Positions 54,805-62,504 of a stretch of DNA of 64,000 nucleotides are shown here, piece by piece. Under the pieces are notes generated by a model. That model saw nothing but the letters and a program-made list of their open reading frames with translations, ran no database searches and was not told the origin of the DNA. The DNA lies in the NCBI RefSeq assembly GCF_005047655.1, contig NZ_SUKF01000010.1:1-64000 (forward strand), written 5' to 3'. Source of the stretch: Sinimarinibacterium arenosum (GTDB lineage Bacteria > Pseudomonadota > Gammaproteobacteria > Nevskiales > Nevskiaceae). A program made the translations under genes and the position numbers. Position 1 is the stretch's first letter. Every line of letters starts with the position of its first letter.

Positions 54805-55278
54805 TCAATCGAAGTCGGAAAGGCCCTTCAGGACCATACGGATATGCTCGGACGCAAATCCGCGCCCGGCGAGAAACCGATACTGCTGCTGCCACTGCTT
54901 GGCGCTGGACGCCGGCCCGCTGAAGCGGCGCTGATGCACTGCGCGCACGCGTTCACACCAGTCGATATCCGCAGCGTCCAGTGCCTCGCGTGCCACAGTG
55001 TCGGCAACGCCCGCGGCCTGCAGCTCGGCACGGATCCGCAGCGGACCGTAGCCCTGCTCGATCCGATTGCGCACCAACATTTCCGCGTAGCGCGCATCGG
55101 ATTGCCAACCCGCCTCGCCGACTGCGTCGACCACGGACTGTGCAACATCGTCTGCATGACCCCGCTGCTTGAGCTTGTAGGCCAGTTCAGCCGCGCTGTG
55201 CTCGCGCCGTGCTAGCGCCCGCAACGCCGCGTCGCGGGCGCCCTGCTCGGTCAGCTCCTTACTTTTCCGCGGCGGCAT
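54805..55278 (-). CDS. recX: Regulatory protein RecX
   Basis: RecX modulates RecA filaments. The 157-residue protein starts [22 protein letters not shown] and carries the repeated three-helix motif ([57 protein letters not shown]). I chose the ATG at 55278, which overlaps the recA 3' end by 20 bases. The position directly after recA is classic. Confidence 0.95.
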   Translation of the reverse strand: MPPRKSKELTEQGARDAALRALARREHSAAELAYKLKQRGHADDVAQSVVDAVGEAGWQSDARYAEMLVRNRIEQGYGPLRIRAELQAAGVADTVAREALDAADIDWCERVRAVHQRRFSGPASSAKQWQQQYRFLAGRGFASEHIRMVLKGLSDFD

Positions 55279-56290
55279 CCGCGGCCGGGGCTGCGCTGCT
55301 CGGCGGCAGCAACTTGGCTCGGATTGCCAGTTCCAGCTCTGCCGCGATCTCCGGATTCTCACGCAGGAAGTTGCGTGCGTTCTCCTTGCCCTGGCCGATC
55401 TTGTCGCCCTTGTACGCGAACCACGACCCGGATTTGTCGACCAGTCCGTTCTGCACACCCAGATCGATCAACTCACCGAGCTTGGAGATGCCTTCGTTGT
55501 ACAGAATCTCGAAATGCGCCTCACGGAATGGCGGTGCCATCTTGTTCTTGACGACCTTGACGCGGGTTTCGTTGCCGATGACCTCGTCGCCCTTCTTGAT
55601 CGCACCGGTGCGGCGGATATCCAGACGCACCGAAGCATAGAACTTGAGCGCATTGCCACCGGTGGTGGTTTCGGGCGAACCGTACATCACGCCGATCTTC
55701 ATGCGGATCTGGTTGATGAAGACCACCATGCACTTGGAGCGCGAGATGTTGCCGGTCAGTTTGCGCAGCGCTTGCGACATCAGTCGCGCCTGAACGCCAA
55801 CGCTGGAATCGCCCATCTCACCTTCGATTTCGGCCTTCGGCACCAGCGCCGCGACCGAGTCGATGACAACGATATCCACGCTGTTGGAGCGCACCAGCAT
55901 GTCGCAGATTTCCAGCGCCTGCTCGCCGGTGTCCGGCTGCGAGATCACCAGGTCTTCAACCTTGACGCCGAGCTTGGCGGCGTACTTGACGTCCAGCGCG
56001 TGCTCGGCGTCGATGAATGCGGCAACGCCGCCCGCCTTCTGACACTCGGCAATCACGTGCAACGTCAACGTGGTCTTACCCGACGATTCCGGGCCGTAGA
56101 TCTCGACCACGCGACCGCGTGGCAAACCGCCGATGCCCAGCGCGGAATCCAGATTCAGCGAACCGGTGGAAATGACTTCGACGTCCGGCACGAAGCCGTC
56201 CGGCGACATCTTCATGATGGCGCCCTTGCCGAACTGACGTTCGATCTGGCTCAGCGCGGCTTCCAGAGCTTTCTTGCGGTTTTCGTCCAT
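55259..56290 (-). CDS. recA: Recombinase RecA
   Basis: RecA is the central strand-exchange ATPase and the SOS co-protease. The 343-residue protein starts [26 protein letters not shown], with Walker [13 protein letters not shown], Walker [18 protein letters not shown], loop L2 motif [25 protein letters not shown] region, and an Ala-rich C terminus. Its length and conservation leave no doubt. I see no perfect CTGT-N8-ACAG LexA box upstream. Its usual neighbour recX follows; the gene upstream on the other strand is an esterase. Confidence 0.98.
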   Translation of the reverse strand: MDENRKKALEAALSQIERQFGKGAIMKMSPDGFVPDVEVISTGSLNLDSALGIGGLPRGRVVEIYGPESSGKTTLTLHVIAECQKAGGVAAFIDAEHALDVKYAAKLGVKVEDLVISQPDTGEQALEICDMLVRSNSVDIVVIDSVAALVPKAEIEGEMGDSSVGVQARLMSQALRKLTGNISRSKCMVVFINQIRMKIGVMYGSPETTTGGNALKFYASVRLDIRRTGAIKKGDEVIGNETRVKVVKNKMAPPFREAHFEILYNEGISKLGELIDLGVQNGLVDKSGSWFAYKGDKIGQGKENARNFLRENPEIAAELELAIRAKLLPPSSAAPAADAAAEK

Positions 56291-56586
56291 AGCGTTTCGA
56301 TCTGTTGAAAAGGGGGTCGACATCAGTATGCCCGGCCGCTGTCTCATTACCTGAGCCTGCGGCGGAGACCCGATCGGCTGGCGAAGCCCTCCCGTTTTGG
56401 TCTCGTGTGATCCCGCAGCGGCCGATGGGTGCTCTCTGAGACGCGCATTCTCCCACAGACCTCCGCCCAGCACCTGCCCCGCCGGGACATCCGCATCGAA
56501 TCAATGGAAATCAACCTGTTACGGAACATTCCTACATCAGTTCAGGTACATAATGGCCGGAGCCGTTGCACTCATTGGGGGTTTTC

Positions 56587-57654
56587 GTGCGCCGTCACTT
56601 TCTTATTTCTGTGACCATCTGTCTTGGCCTGTTCTCGGGCAACGCCTCTGCGAGCCTTGCCGATTCCCTGCAAACGCTGCAGAACAACCTGCAGAGTTCA
56701 CTGCAGACCCTGCAGGGCAACCTGCAGAACTCGCTGCAAACTTTGCAGACGAACCTGACCGAGGGTTGGCAGAACGCCCAGGAGCAGCTGGAGATCGGCC
56801 TTGCGCGGCTGCAGCACAGCTACTTGTTTCCAACCGATGGCACGATTTCGTTTGAAGAAGCTGTCGAACACGAGGGTGTCGGCCGTCGTGCGCTCTATAT
56901 CCGCCCGCTGGCCGATCCGGTGGAGCCGGTCCCGGCCATCATTCTGCTGCACTATGCCACCGGCACGTCCGAGGACATTGCCAACGCCACCCGCATCGGC
57001 GATCTGGTCGCCGCCACCGGCGCCTGGGCTATCGTCCCCGAGGGTCAGAACCACCGCTGGAACGACGATCCGGAATCGGCCACCGGCGCCGACGACGTGG
57101 GCTACCTGGCCAAGGTCATCGAAACCGCAACCGCGCGCTATCCGATTGATCCCACCCGCATCTACGTTGCCGGCATGTCCAATGGCGGCTTCATGGCAAC
57201 CCGTCTGGCCTGCGAGCGCCCCGAGCTGATCGCGGCTGTGGCCTCGGTCGCTGCATCGATGCGCACCTCGCAGTCCCGCGCCTGTGCGCCCGCGCAGACC
57301 ATGCCGATGATGCTGGTCCTCGGCACCAGCGACCCGTATGTCTGGTACGACGCACGCCTGGGCCTGCTGTCGGCGCAGGACACCTTCCGATTCTGGGCGC
57401 AAATCAACGGTTGCGATCCGTCGGCAGTGGACCTTGAGGACGTTCCGGACGTCGCCGATGACGGCACCCGCACGGTCATCTCCCATGGGGTCGGCTGTAC
57501 CGGTGACACCGCGCTCTATACCGTCGAAGGCGGTGGCCATACGTGGCCACAATGGTCACCAACGATTTCGCCATTCAACCTCGGCCGAGTCGCCCAAGAC
57601 TTTAACGGTGACCAGGCAATCTGGGCATTTTTCGAATCCCAGCGACGCCCGTAG
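56587..57654 (+). CDS. PHB-depolymerase-like esterase with N-terminal 11-residue repeats
   Basis: A 355-residue exported alpha/beta-hydrolase of the PHB depolymerase/feruloyl esterase (LpqC) type. The GTG at 56587 has a GGGGG site upstream and begins the signal peptide MRRHFLISVTICLGLFSGNASA. Residues 27-59 form three 11-residue repeats (SLQTLQNNLQS-like), a probable right-handed coiled coil. The hydrolase has Ser198 (AGMSNGG), Asp249 (GTSDPYV) and His318 (EGGGHTWPQ). The substrate is not clear. It is on the opposite strand between recA and thpR, breaking the usual recA neighbourhood. Confidence 0.86.
   Translation: MRRHFLISVTICLGLFSGNASASLADSLQTLQNNLQSSLQTLQGNLQNSLQTLQTNLTEGWQNAQEQLEIGLARLQHSYLFPTDGTISFEEAVEHEGVGRRALYIRPLADPVEPVPAIILLHYATGTSEDIANATRIGDLVAATGAWAIVPEGQNHRWNDDPESATGADDVGYLAKVIETATARYPIDPTRIYVAGMSNGGFMATRLACERPELIAAVASVAASMRTSQSRACAPAQTMPMMLVLGTSDPYVWYDARLGLLSAQDTFRFWAQINGCDPSAVDLEDVPDVADDGTRTVISHGVGCTGDTALYTVEGGGHTWPQWSPTISPFNLGRVAQDFNGDQAIWAFFESQRRP
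56665..56763 (+). repeat. Three 33-base tandem repeats in the esterase gene
   Basis: Three imperfect 33-base units encode SLQTLQ-x-NL blocks of 11 residues each. The DNA copies have diverged at synonymous positions, so the repeat is held by protein selection, not recent slippage. Confidence 0.8.
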
Positions 57655-57681
57655 AGCGGCGCCGCTGGCGCCCACAAGCAA

Positions 57682-57714
57682 GCCGGCAGGACGTTACCGT
57701 AACGGCCTGCCGGC
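57682..57714. terminator. Bidirectional hairpin between esterase and thpR
   Basis: An outer stem GCCGGCAGG/CCTGCCGGC encloses an inner stem CGTTAC/GTAACG, giving one long hairpin between two convergent genes. No T-tract is obvious. Confidence 0.65.
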
Positions 57715-57726
57715 CTGACCTGCGGC

Positions 57727-58311
57727 TCACCACAGCGACAGCTGATCCGGCGGCTCGCGCTCGGCGTCGGGCGCTCCGTCCAGAGCCCAGCGCGCGATGA
57801 TCTCGTAGCCGCCGGGCTCGCGATCAAGGTGGCTGCGCACCAGCACGAACTCGTCGGCTTTCCAGCGGATCGGCGCGATGGCGGTCTTGGGCAGCAATTG
57901 CTCTGCGCCGCGCTGGATCGTCAGATGCGGCACGAAACGGCCCCGCTCAAGGCTGATGCCAACAGCCTGCATCGCCTGCCGCAAGCGCTCATGCAGCAGT
58001 CGCAGCTCCGGAGGTTCTGCATGCGCACCGAGCCACCAAGGCACCCGGCGACCGGCGCGAAAACTGCCTGCGTGGTCCAGCACCCACTCGAACGGCGGCA
58101 CCTTGATCCGGCTTGCCGCCTGCCGCGCGGCGGCTTCCTGCGCGTCGCTCAGGGCGCTGCCCAGAAACAGCACCGTCACGTGATACTGCTCCACCGGAGT
58201 CGGATGCCCGCCCGGCGACATCCGAATGCGCACGCCACGCGCCACGTCGGCGGCTGCGGAACGTACCGCATCGTCAGGCCACAATGCGAAGAACAGGCGA
58301 TTCAGATGCAT
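57727..58311 (-). CDS. thpR: RNA 2',3'-cyclic phosphodiesterase
   Basis: A 194-residue 2H phosphoesterase of the LigT/ThpR family. Both catalytic motifs are present: His44-Val-Thr46 (YHVTVLFLG) and His129-Leu-Thr131 (FVPHLTIQR). LNRLFFALWPDDAVRSA is the typical start. It acts on RNA 2',3'-cyclic ends. It is 10 bases after pncC and probably in the same transcript. Confidence 0.94.
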   Translation of the reverse strand: MHLNRLFFALWPDDAVRSAAADVARGVRIRMSPGGHPTPVEQYHVTVLFLGSALSDAQEAAARQAASRIKVPPFEWVLDHAGSFRAGRRVPWWLGAHAEPPELRLLHERLRQAMQAVGISLERGRFVPHLTIQRGAEQLLPKTAIAPIRWKADEFVLVRSHLDREPGGYEIIARWALDGAPDAEREPPDQLSLW

Positions 58312-58321
58312 GTCGACCAGC

Positions 58322-58825
58322 TCAGGATGATTCGCCGTCTCCGTTCAGACGCTGCAGCAATCCACCCAGCGCCGCAGCGACACTCTGTGCGCGGATCGCC
58401 GCTCGATCCCCGTCAAACGCAAACTGCTGCGCGACAGTGCGGCCGCCACGCTCAGCCCAGGCAATCCAGACCGTCCCGACTGGCTTGTCCTCCGAACCAC
58501 CACCCGGGCCGGCGATGCCGGTCACCGCGATTGCCCAGTGCACCGGTGCGCGGACCAGGACCCCCCCGGCCATCGCCAGCGCAGTGGCCTGACTGACCGC
58601 GCCATGGATGGCGATGACTGCCTCCGGCACGCCCAGCAGATCCTGCTTGGCCGCATTCGAATACGTCACATAGCCGCGGTCGAACCACATCGATGAACCT
58701 GCACGATCGGTCAATGCCGCGGCGATCATTCCACCAGTGCAGGATTCAGCGACCGCCAGAGTCTGCCCGTGTTGCTCCAGCTGAAGCGCGATCGGTTCCA
58801 CCAGCGCGTCGGTAAGGGCACTCAT
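58322..58825 (-). CDS. pncC: Nicotinamide-nucleotide amidohydrolase PncC (CinA C-terminal domain)
   Basis: A 167-residue stand-alone CinA C-terminal domain that deamidates nicotinamide mononucleotide in the NAD salvage/recycling route. It has LAVAESCTGGMIAAALTDRAGSS, VTYSNAAKQDLLGV and AVTGIAGPGGGSEDKPVGTVWIA. No N-terminal molybdopterin-binding CinA domain is present. In many gammaproteobacteria this gene lies just before recA, as here, apart from the esterase and thpR. Its start overlaps the stop of the upstream dehydrogenase gene (ATGA). Confidence 0.95.
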   Translation of the reverse strand: MSALTDALVEPIALQLEQHGQTLAVAESCTGGMIAAALTDRAGSSMWFDRGYVTYSNAAKQDLLGVPEAVIAIHGAVSQATALAMAGGVLVRAPVHWAIAVTGIAGPGGGSEDKPVGTVWIAWAERGGRTVAQQFAFDGDRAAIRAQSVAAALGGLLQRLNGDGESS

Positions 58826-59874
58826 TGCGGACGAAACCGCGCTTCGGCCATGCGATCTGCGATCTCTCCGGTTGGCCGGTTCTCAGCGTCAGCGGTCGAG
58901 AAGATCTCGCTCAAGGTGGTGCCGATACGTCGCAGATGCGCATCGACCGCAGCAGGATCGTAATCCGGCCCTTCGTAGTAGATATCGATGATGCCGCCGG
59001 CATTGATGCAGTAATCCGGCGCATAGAGAATGCCGCGCTCGCGCAGCGCGTGATCGTGTCGCGGCAACGCGAGCTGATTGTTCGCCGCGCCGGCGACGAC
59101 GCGCGCCCTGATCGCTGGGATCGTCGCATCGTCGAGCACGGCGCCGAGCGCGCACGGCGCGTAAACGTCGACATCCAGAAGTGCGATCTGGTCCATCGCC
59201 ACGGCGGTGGCACCGAACTCGTTCACACACCGCTCGACGGCCGGCAGGTACAGGTCGGTCACCCACAGCTGCGCGCCCGCCTCGTGCAGATGCCGGCACA
59301 GCCGATAACCGACATTGCCCAGCCCCTGCACCGCAACGCGCAGACCCTTCAGGTCGTCACGCCCGAACTGGTGGCGTACCGCCGCCTGGATTCCGATGAA
59401 AACGCCCAGCGCCGTTGCCGGCGATGGATCGCCGGTGCGTCCGGCCGCCTGCGCCGCCGCATCGGCCAGCCCGCCCACATGCCGGGTGACTTCGGCCATG
59501 ACGCGCATGTCGGCGACGCTGGTTCCGGAATCCTCGGCGACCACATAGGCGCCGTTGAGCCGCTCGATCGCGCGCGCCATCGCCCGGATCAACTCGGGCG
59601 TCTTGTCCTTGCGCGGATCACCGATGATGACGCTCTTGCCGCCCCCCTGCGGCAACCCGGCCAGCGCCGCCTTGTAGGTCATGCCGCGCGACAGTCGCAG
59701 CACATCCGTCAGCGCTTCATCCTCACTCCGGTACGGCCACATGCGGCAGCCACCGAGCCCGGCGCCGAGATGCGTGCTGTGCACGGCAATGATTCCACGC
59801 AGACCGCTGGCTGCGTCATGGCAATAGCTCACGGTCTCGTGGTGGTCGAATTCCGGATGCTCGAACAAAGGCAT
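58822..59874 (-). CDS. Leucine/phenylalanine/valine dehydrogenase-type enzyme
   Basis: A 350-residue NAD-dependent amino-acid dehydrogenase that interconverts branched-chain or aromatic amino acids and their 2-oxo acids. It has GGCRMWPY, the catalytic lysines Lys68 (MTYKAALAGLP) and Lys80 (GGGKSVIIGDP), the AEDSGTS motif and the dinucleotide fold GLGNVG. The positions of both lysines match leucine dehydrogenases. Specificity for Leu, Val or Phe cannot be read by eye. It is coupled to pncC by a 4-base overlap. Confidence 0.92.
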   Translation of the reverse strand: MPLFEHPEFDHHETVSYCHDAASGLRGIIAVHSTHLGAGLGGCRMWPYRSEDEALTDVLRLSRGMTYKAALAGLPQGGGKSVIIGDPRKDKTPELIRAMARAIERLNGAYVVAEDSGTSVADMRVMAEVTRHVGGLADAAAQAAGRTGDPSPATALGVFIGIQAAVRHQFGRDDLKGLRVAVQGLGNVGYRLCRHLHEAGAQLWVTDLYLPAVERCVNEFGATAVAMDQIALLDVDVYAPCALGAVLDDATIPAIRARVVAGAANNQLALPRHDHALRERGILYAPDYCINAGGIIDIYYEGPDYDPAAVDAHLRRIGTTLSEIFSTADAENRPTGEIADRMAEARFRPQ

Positions 59875-59946
59875 GAACGCGGTCCGCTGGGCTGAGCGGC
59901 CATTGTAGCGAGCACGCTCCCGCTGCGGACCGCCACGGCTCGACCG

Positions 59947-61080
59947 CTACGCCGCTCCGGTTGCCCGCTGCACCATCCATACACAGGCGACGGCTGCCAC
60001 CGCAATTGATCCGAGGGTAAATATCCCGTCCCGATAGAACCGCGTCGCACGCAGACGGAACATGATCGGGACCAGCGACACGACAATGCTCAGCTGCCCC
60101 AGCTCGACCCCGAGATTGAAGGCCAGCAATGCCAGCACGCGCCCGGACTGTGGCAGGCCGAGTTCGCCCAGCACACCGGCAAAACCGAAACCGTGAATCA
60201 GCCCGAAGGCGAAGGCCAGCATCCAGCGGCCGTTGCCGATCAGTGCGGTGAGATTGTTCAGCGCGGCCAGCAGCACCGACGCAGCGATCGCCAGCTCAAC
60301 CCACCGCCCCGGAAGATTCACCCATTCCAGCGCCGCCAGCGACAAGGTGATCGAATGCGCCACGGTAAAGGCCGATACCACCATCGCCACCTCTCGCAAC
60401 GCGGGGGCCAGACGCTCGACCGCAATCCAGTGCCCCTGCTGCCGGCGCCAGACCGCGGGCAGCAACAGTGCGATCAGGAACAGGATGTGGTCGTAGCCGA
60501 TCCAGATGTGCCACACACCTTCGTACAGAAAATCAACGAAGCTGCGCCACCGCGACGGTGTTTCCAGCATGACGTCCAGACTCGGATGCTGCGGCGACAG
60601 CACTGCGGCATGGACCGCGTCGCCTGCATGCAGCACGACGATGCCACGGTGCGTCGGATCCGGATCGAACAGCAACGCATAGTCGAGACGCAATGCAGTC
60701 ACCGTGACCGAACACTGCGCGCGGAGACCAAACCAGGCGTAGCGTCCATCCAGTCGGTCGTTGATCTGCAGATCGGTCACCTCGAGGTCACAGACCTGCC
60801 CGCCAGCGGTCACGCTGAGTGCAGCAAGCAGTCGCCTGGCCAGCGCCGGCTGCGCCGCGCGAAGTTCGCCCCAGCTCAGCGCGTGGTCACCATCGCGGTC
60901 CAGCACGACCAGTGACGCCAGATCACGCAGGGCGATTTCCCAATGCCCTTCAACATGGTCCGCCTGGACTGACAGGTCCAGAAATGCATCGCTCGGCCGG
61001 TGCGCATCGGCGGGGCCTGCGATGCAGGCCAGAATCAGCGCGGCCAGCGACTTAATCCAGCTGAATCTCCGGAACAGCAT
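59947..61080 (-). CDS. HupE/UreJ-family membrane protein with EF-hand-like loop
   Basis: A 377-residue membrane protein with a signal segment and a periplasmic N-terminal domain of about 160 residues beginning HRPSDAFLDLSV. The C-terminal half has about 6-7 helices, including GYDHILFLIALLLPAVW, FTVAHSITLSLAAL and GFGLIHGFGFAGVLGELGL, diagnostic of the HupE/UreJ type with its histidines. The N-terminal domain has a perfect EF-hand loop at Asp61-Glu72 (DRDGDHALSWGE), so calcium binding is likely. The ATG at 61080 overlaps the TPR stop (TGATG). Possible metal transport; not established. Confidence 0.87.
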   Translation of the reverse strand: MLFRRFSWIKSLAALILACIAGPADAHRPSDAFLDLSVQADHVEGHWEIALRDLASLVVLDRDGDHALSWGELRAAQPALARRLLAALSVTAGGQVCDLEVTDLQINDRLDGRYAWFGLRAQCSVTVTALRLDYALLFDPDPTHRGIVVLHAGDAVHAAVLSPQHPSLDVMLETPSRWRSFVDFLYEGVWHIWIGYDHILFLIALLLPAVWRRQQGHWIAVERLAPALREVAMVVSAFTVAHSITLSLAALEWVNLPGRWVELAIAASVLLAALNNLTALIGNGRWMLAFAFGLIHGFGFAGVLGELGLPQSGRVLALLAFNLGVELGQLSIVVSLVPIMFRLRATRFYRDGIFTLGSIAVAAVACVWMVQRATGAA

Positions 61081-62246
61081 CAGCCTGGCCTGCGCGCAGG
61101 CAGGCGGGCGTCCACCACGCCGTTGCGATCTGCCCACTGCCACGCGGCCGTTTCAACATCCGCGCGCGCCGCGGCGATCGCGGCCTCCAGCAGGATGCGC
61201 AGATCCCAGGGCTCACGCTGGATCTCCCAGTTGCGCTGCGCAAGAGCCAACGCGGCCTGCGGATCGCGCCCGGTGTCGAGACGGTAGCGCGCCTCCTCGC
61301 GCAGATGCGGAACATCACCACGCCGATGCGCAGCGGCAAAGCCGTCCATGATCAAGGCATCCAGCTGGGCAAAGCGCGCATCGCCGGCCTGATGGAACGC
61401 CAGAGCCAGGCGCAGCCGCAATGCATCCACCGGGGTCTCCGCAGGAATCATCTCGATCACCGCCTGCGGATCTCCCCGATCCAGCAACCGATCAGCCTGT
61501 GCGGCCTGCAGGCCGAGATCGTTCGGATGCCGGGACAATGCATCCGCCGCCTGCGCGATCGCCGACTCGACATCGCCGGCGCGCACACTCATCTCCAGCT
61601 GCTCGGCAGCGAACCAGGCGTCGATGGCCTGGGGCTGCCGCACACGCTGCTGCGCGAGCCGGTCCATCCGCACCCGCGCCGCACTCAAGCCGCCTGACAG
61701 CGCCTGCACCGATGCCGAACACAACTCCGCGACAAACGGCGTGCCCAGGCCTTCCAGCTTCGCGCAGGCGTCCGCCGCGGGTTCGAACTCGCCCCGCACG
61801 CGCAGGACGGTGGCCCGGGTCAGCCACGCCTGGGCATGATCCGGGCGGCGGCGCAGCAATCGATCGAGATCGGCCAGCGCCGCGTCGAACGCGTGTTGCG
61901 ACTGCTGCAGCGTCGCACGTATCAGCAGAATGTCGTCCGGCGCATCCTCGATGCGCCACCACGGCCCCAACACTGCCTGCGCATGCCCCAGCTCGCGGGG
62001 ATCTCCGCTGGCGCGGAATCGTTCGATCAGAATGCGGGCAACCTCCGCCGCCGTCGCCGGCGGCAGGGCCCGGTCGGTTCCGCCCGGCACGCGGGGAACC
62101 GACGCCGGAAGTGACGCCAGAATCATGGCGTCGTCCTGCGGTCGGTACGGTGCCGCGGCGACCACCGCCGCATTCAGTATCGACGCGACGCCGAGCAACA
62201 AAAACCCCCGCGCACGGCGGGGGTACCTGGAACGGTTACTCGGCAT
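61080..62246 (-). CDS. TPR-repeat exported protein
   Basis: A 388-residue protein with an N-terminal signal or anchor (GFLLLGVASILNAAVVAAAP) and a helical body with TPR-like repeats (FDAALADLDRLLRRRPDHAQAWLTRATVLRVRGEFEPAADAC region and later AQAADALSRHPNDLGLQAAQADRLLDRGD). It probably scaffolds a periplasmic complex. It starts 3 bases after the small lipoprotein stop and is coupled to the HupE gene by a 1-base overlap. Confidence 0.83.
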   Translation of the reverse strand: MPSNRSRYPRRARGFLLLGVASILNAAVVAAAPYRPQDDAMILASLPASVPRVPGGTDRALPPATAAEVARILIERFRASGDPRELGHAQAVLGPWWRIEDAPDDILLIRATLQQSQHAFDAALADLDRLLRRRPDHAQAWLTRATVLRVRGEFEPAADACAKLEGLGTPFVAELCSASVQALSGGLSAARVRMDRLAQQRVRQPQAIDAWFAAEQLEMSVRAGDVESAIAQAADALSRHPNDLGLQAAQADRLLDRGDPQAVIEMIPAETPVDALRLRLALAFHQAGDARFAQLDALIMDGFAAAHRRGDVPHLREEARYRLDTGRDPQAALALAQRNWEIQREPWDLRILLEAAIAAARADVETAAWQWADRNGVVDARLPARRPG

Positions 62247-62249
62247 GCT

Positions 62250-62501
62250 TTAGCGCGACACCGGCAGCGGATCGGTGGTGTCGTCGGTGTCGTTGAACGC
62301 AAATGCCCCGTCGTTGATCGGAAACGGCTCGGCGTCCTCAGGACTCGACTGCGCCAGTCCCGCAACAGCCGCAGTCGTCGAGGATGACGGAGGCGGCGTA
62401 TTGCCGCCTCCGGAACCGTTGTCGTCATTGCCGCAGGCCGACAGCAGCAACACGCAAACCGATACCGCCGCAGCGCTGATCCAGCTCTTTGGTTCCGGCA
62501 T
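62250..62501 (-). CDS. Small lipoprotein
   Basis: An 83-residue predicted lipoprotein: signal with WISAAAVSVCVLLLSACG, lipidated Cys in LSAC, then a Gly/Asn/Pro/Ser-rich linker and an acidic tail (NDTDDTTDPLPVSR). No fold is recognisable. It lies 3 bases from each neighbour inside the DUF4331-TPR-HupE operon, so it is likely a real subunit. Confidence 0.78.
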   Translation of the reverse strand: MPEPKSWISAAAVSVCVLLLSACGNDDNGSGGGNTPPPSSSTTAAVAGLAQSSPEDAEPFPINDGAFAFNDTDDTTDPLPVSR

Positions 62502-62504
62502 GAC

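Noticed and set aside
56291..56586. LexA/SOS box in front of recA
   Set aside because: No CTGT-N8-ACAG site could be found by eye; the self-complementary GGAACATTCC-like stretch is too weak to call.
56665..56763. The 33-base repeats as a CRISPR-like or mobile repeat
   Set aside because: They are in-frame coding repeats of a coiled coil with no spacers.
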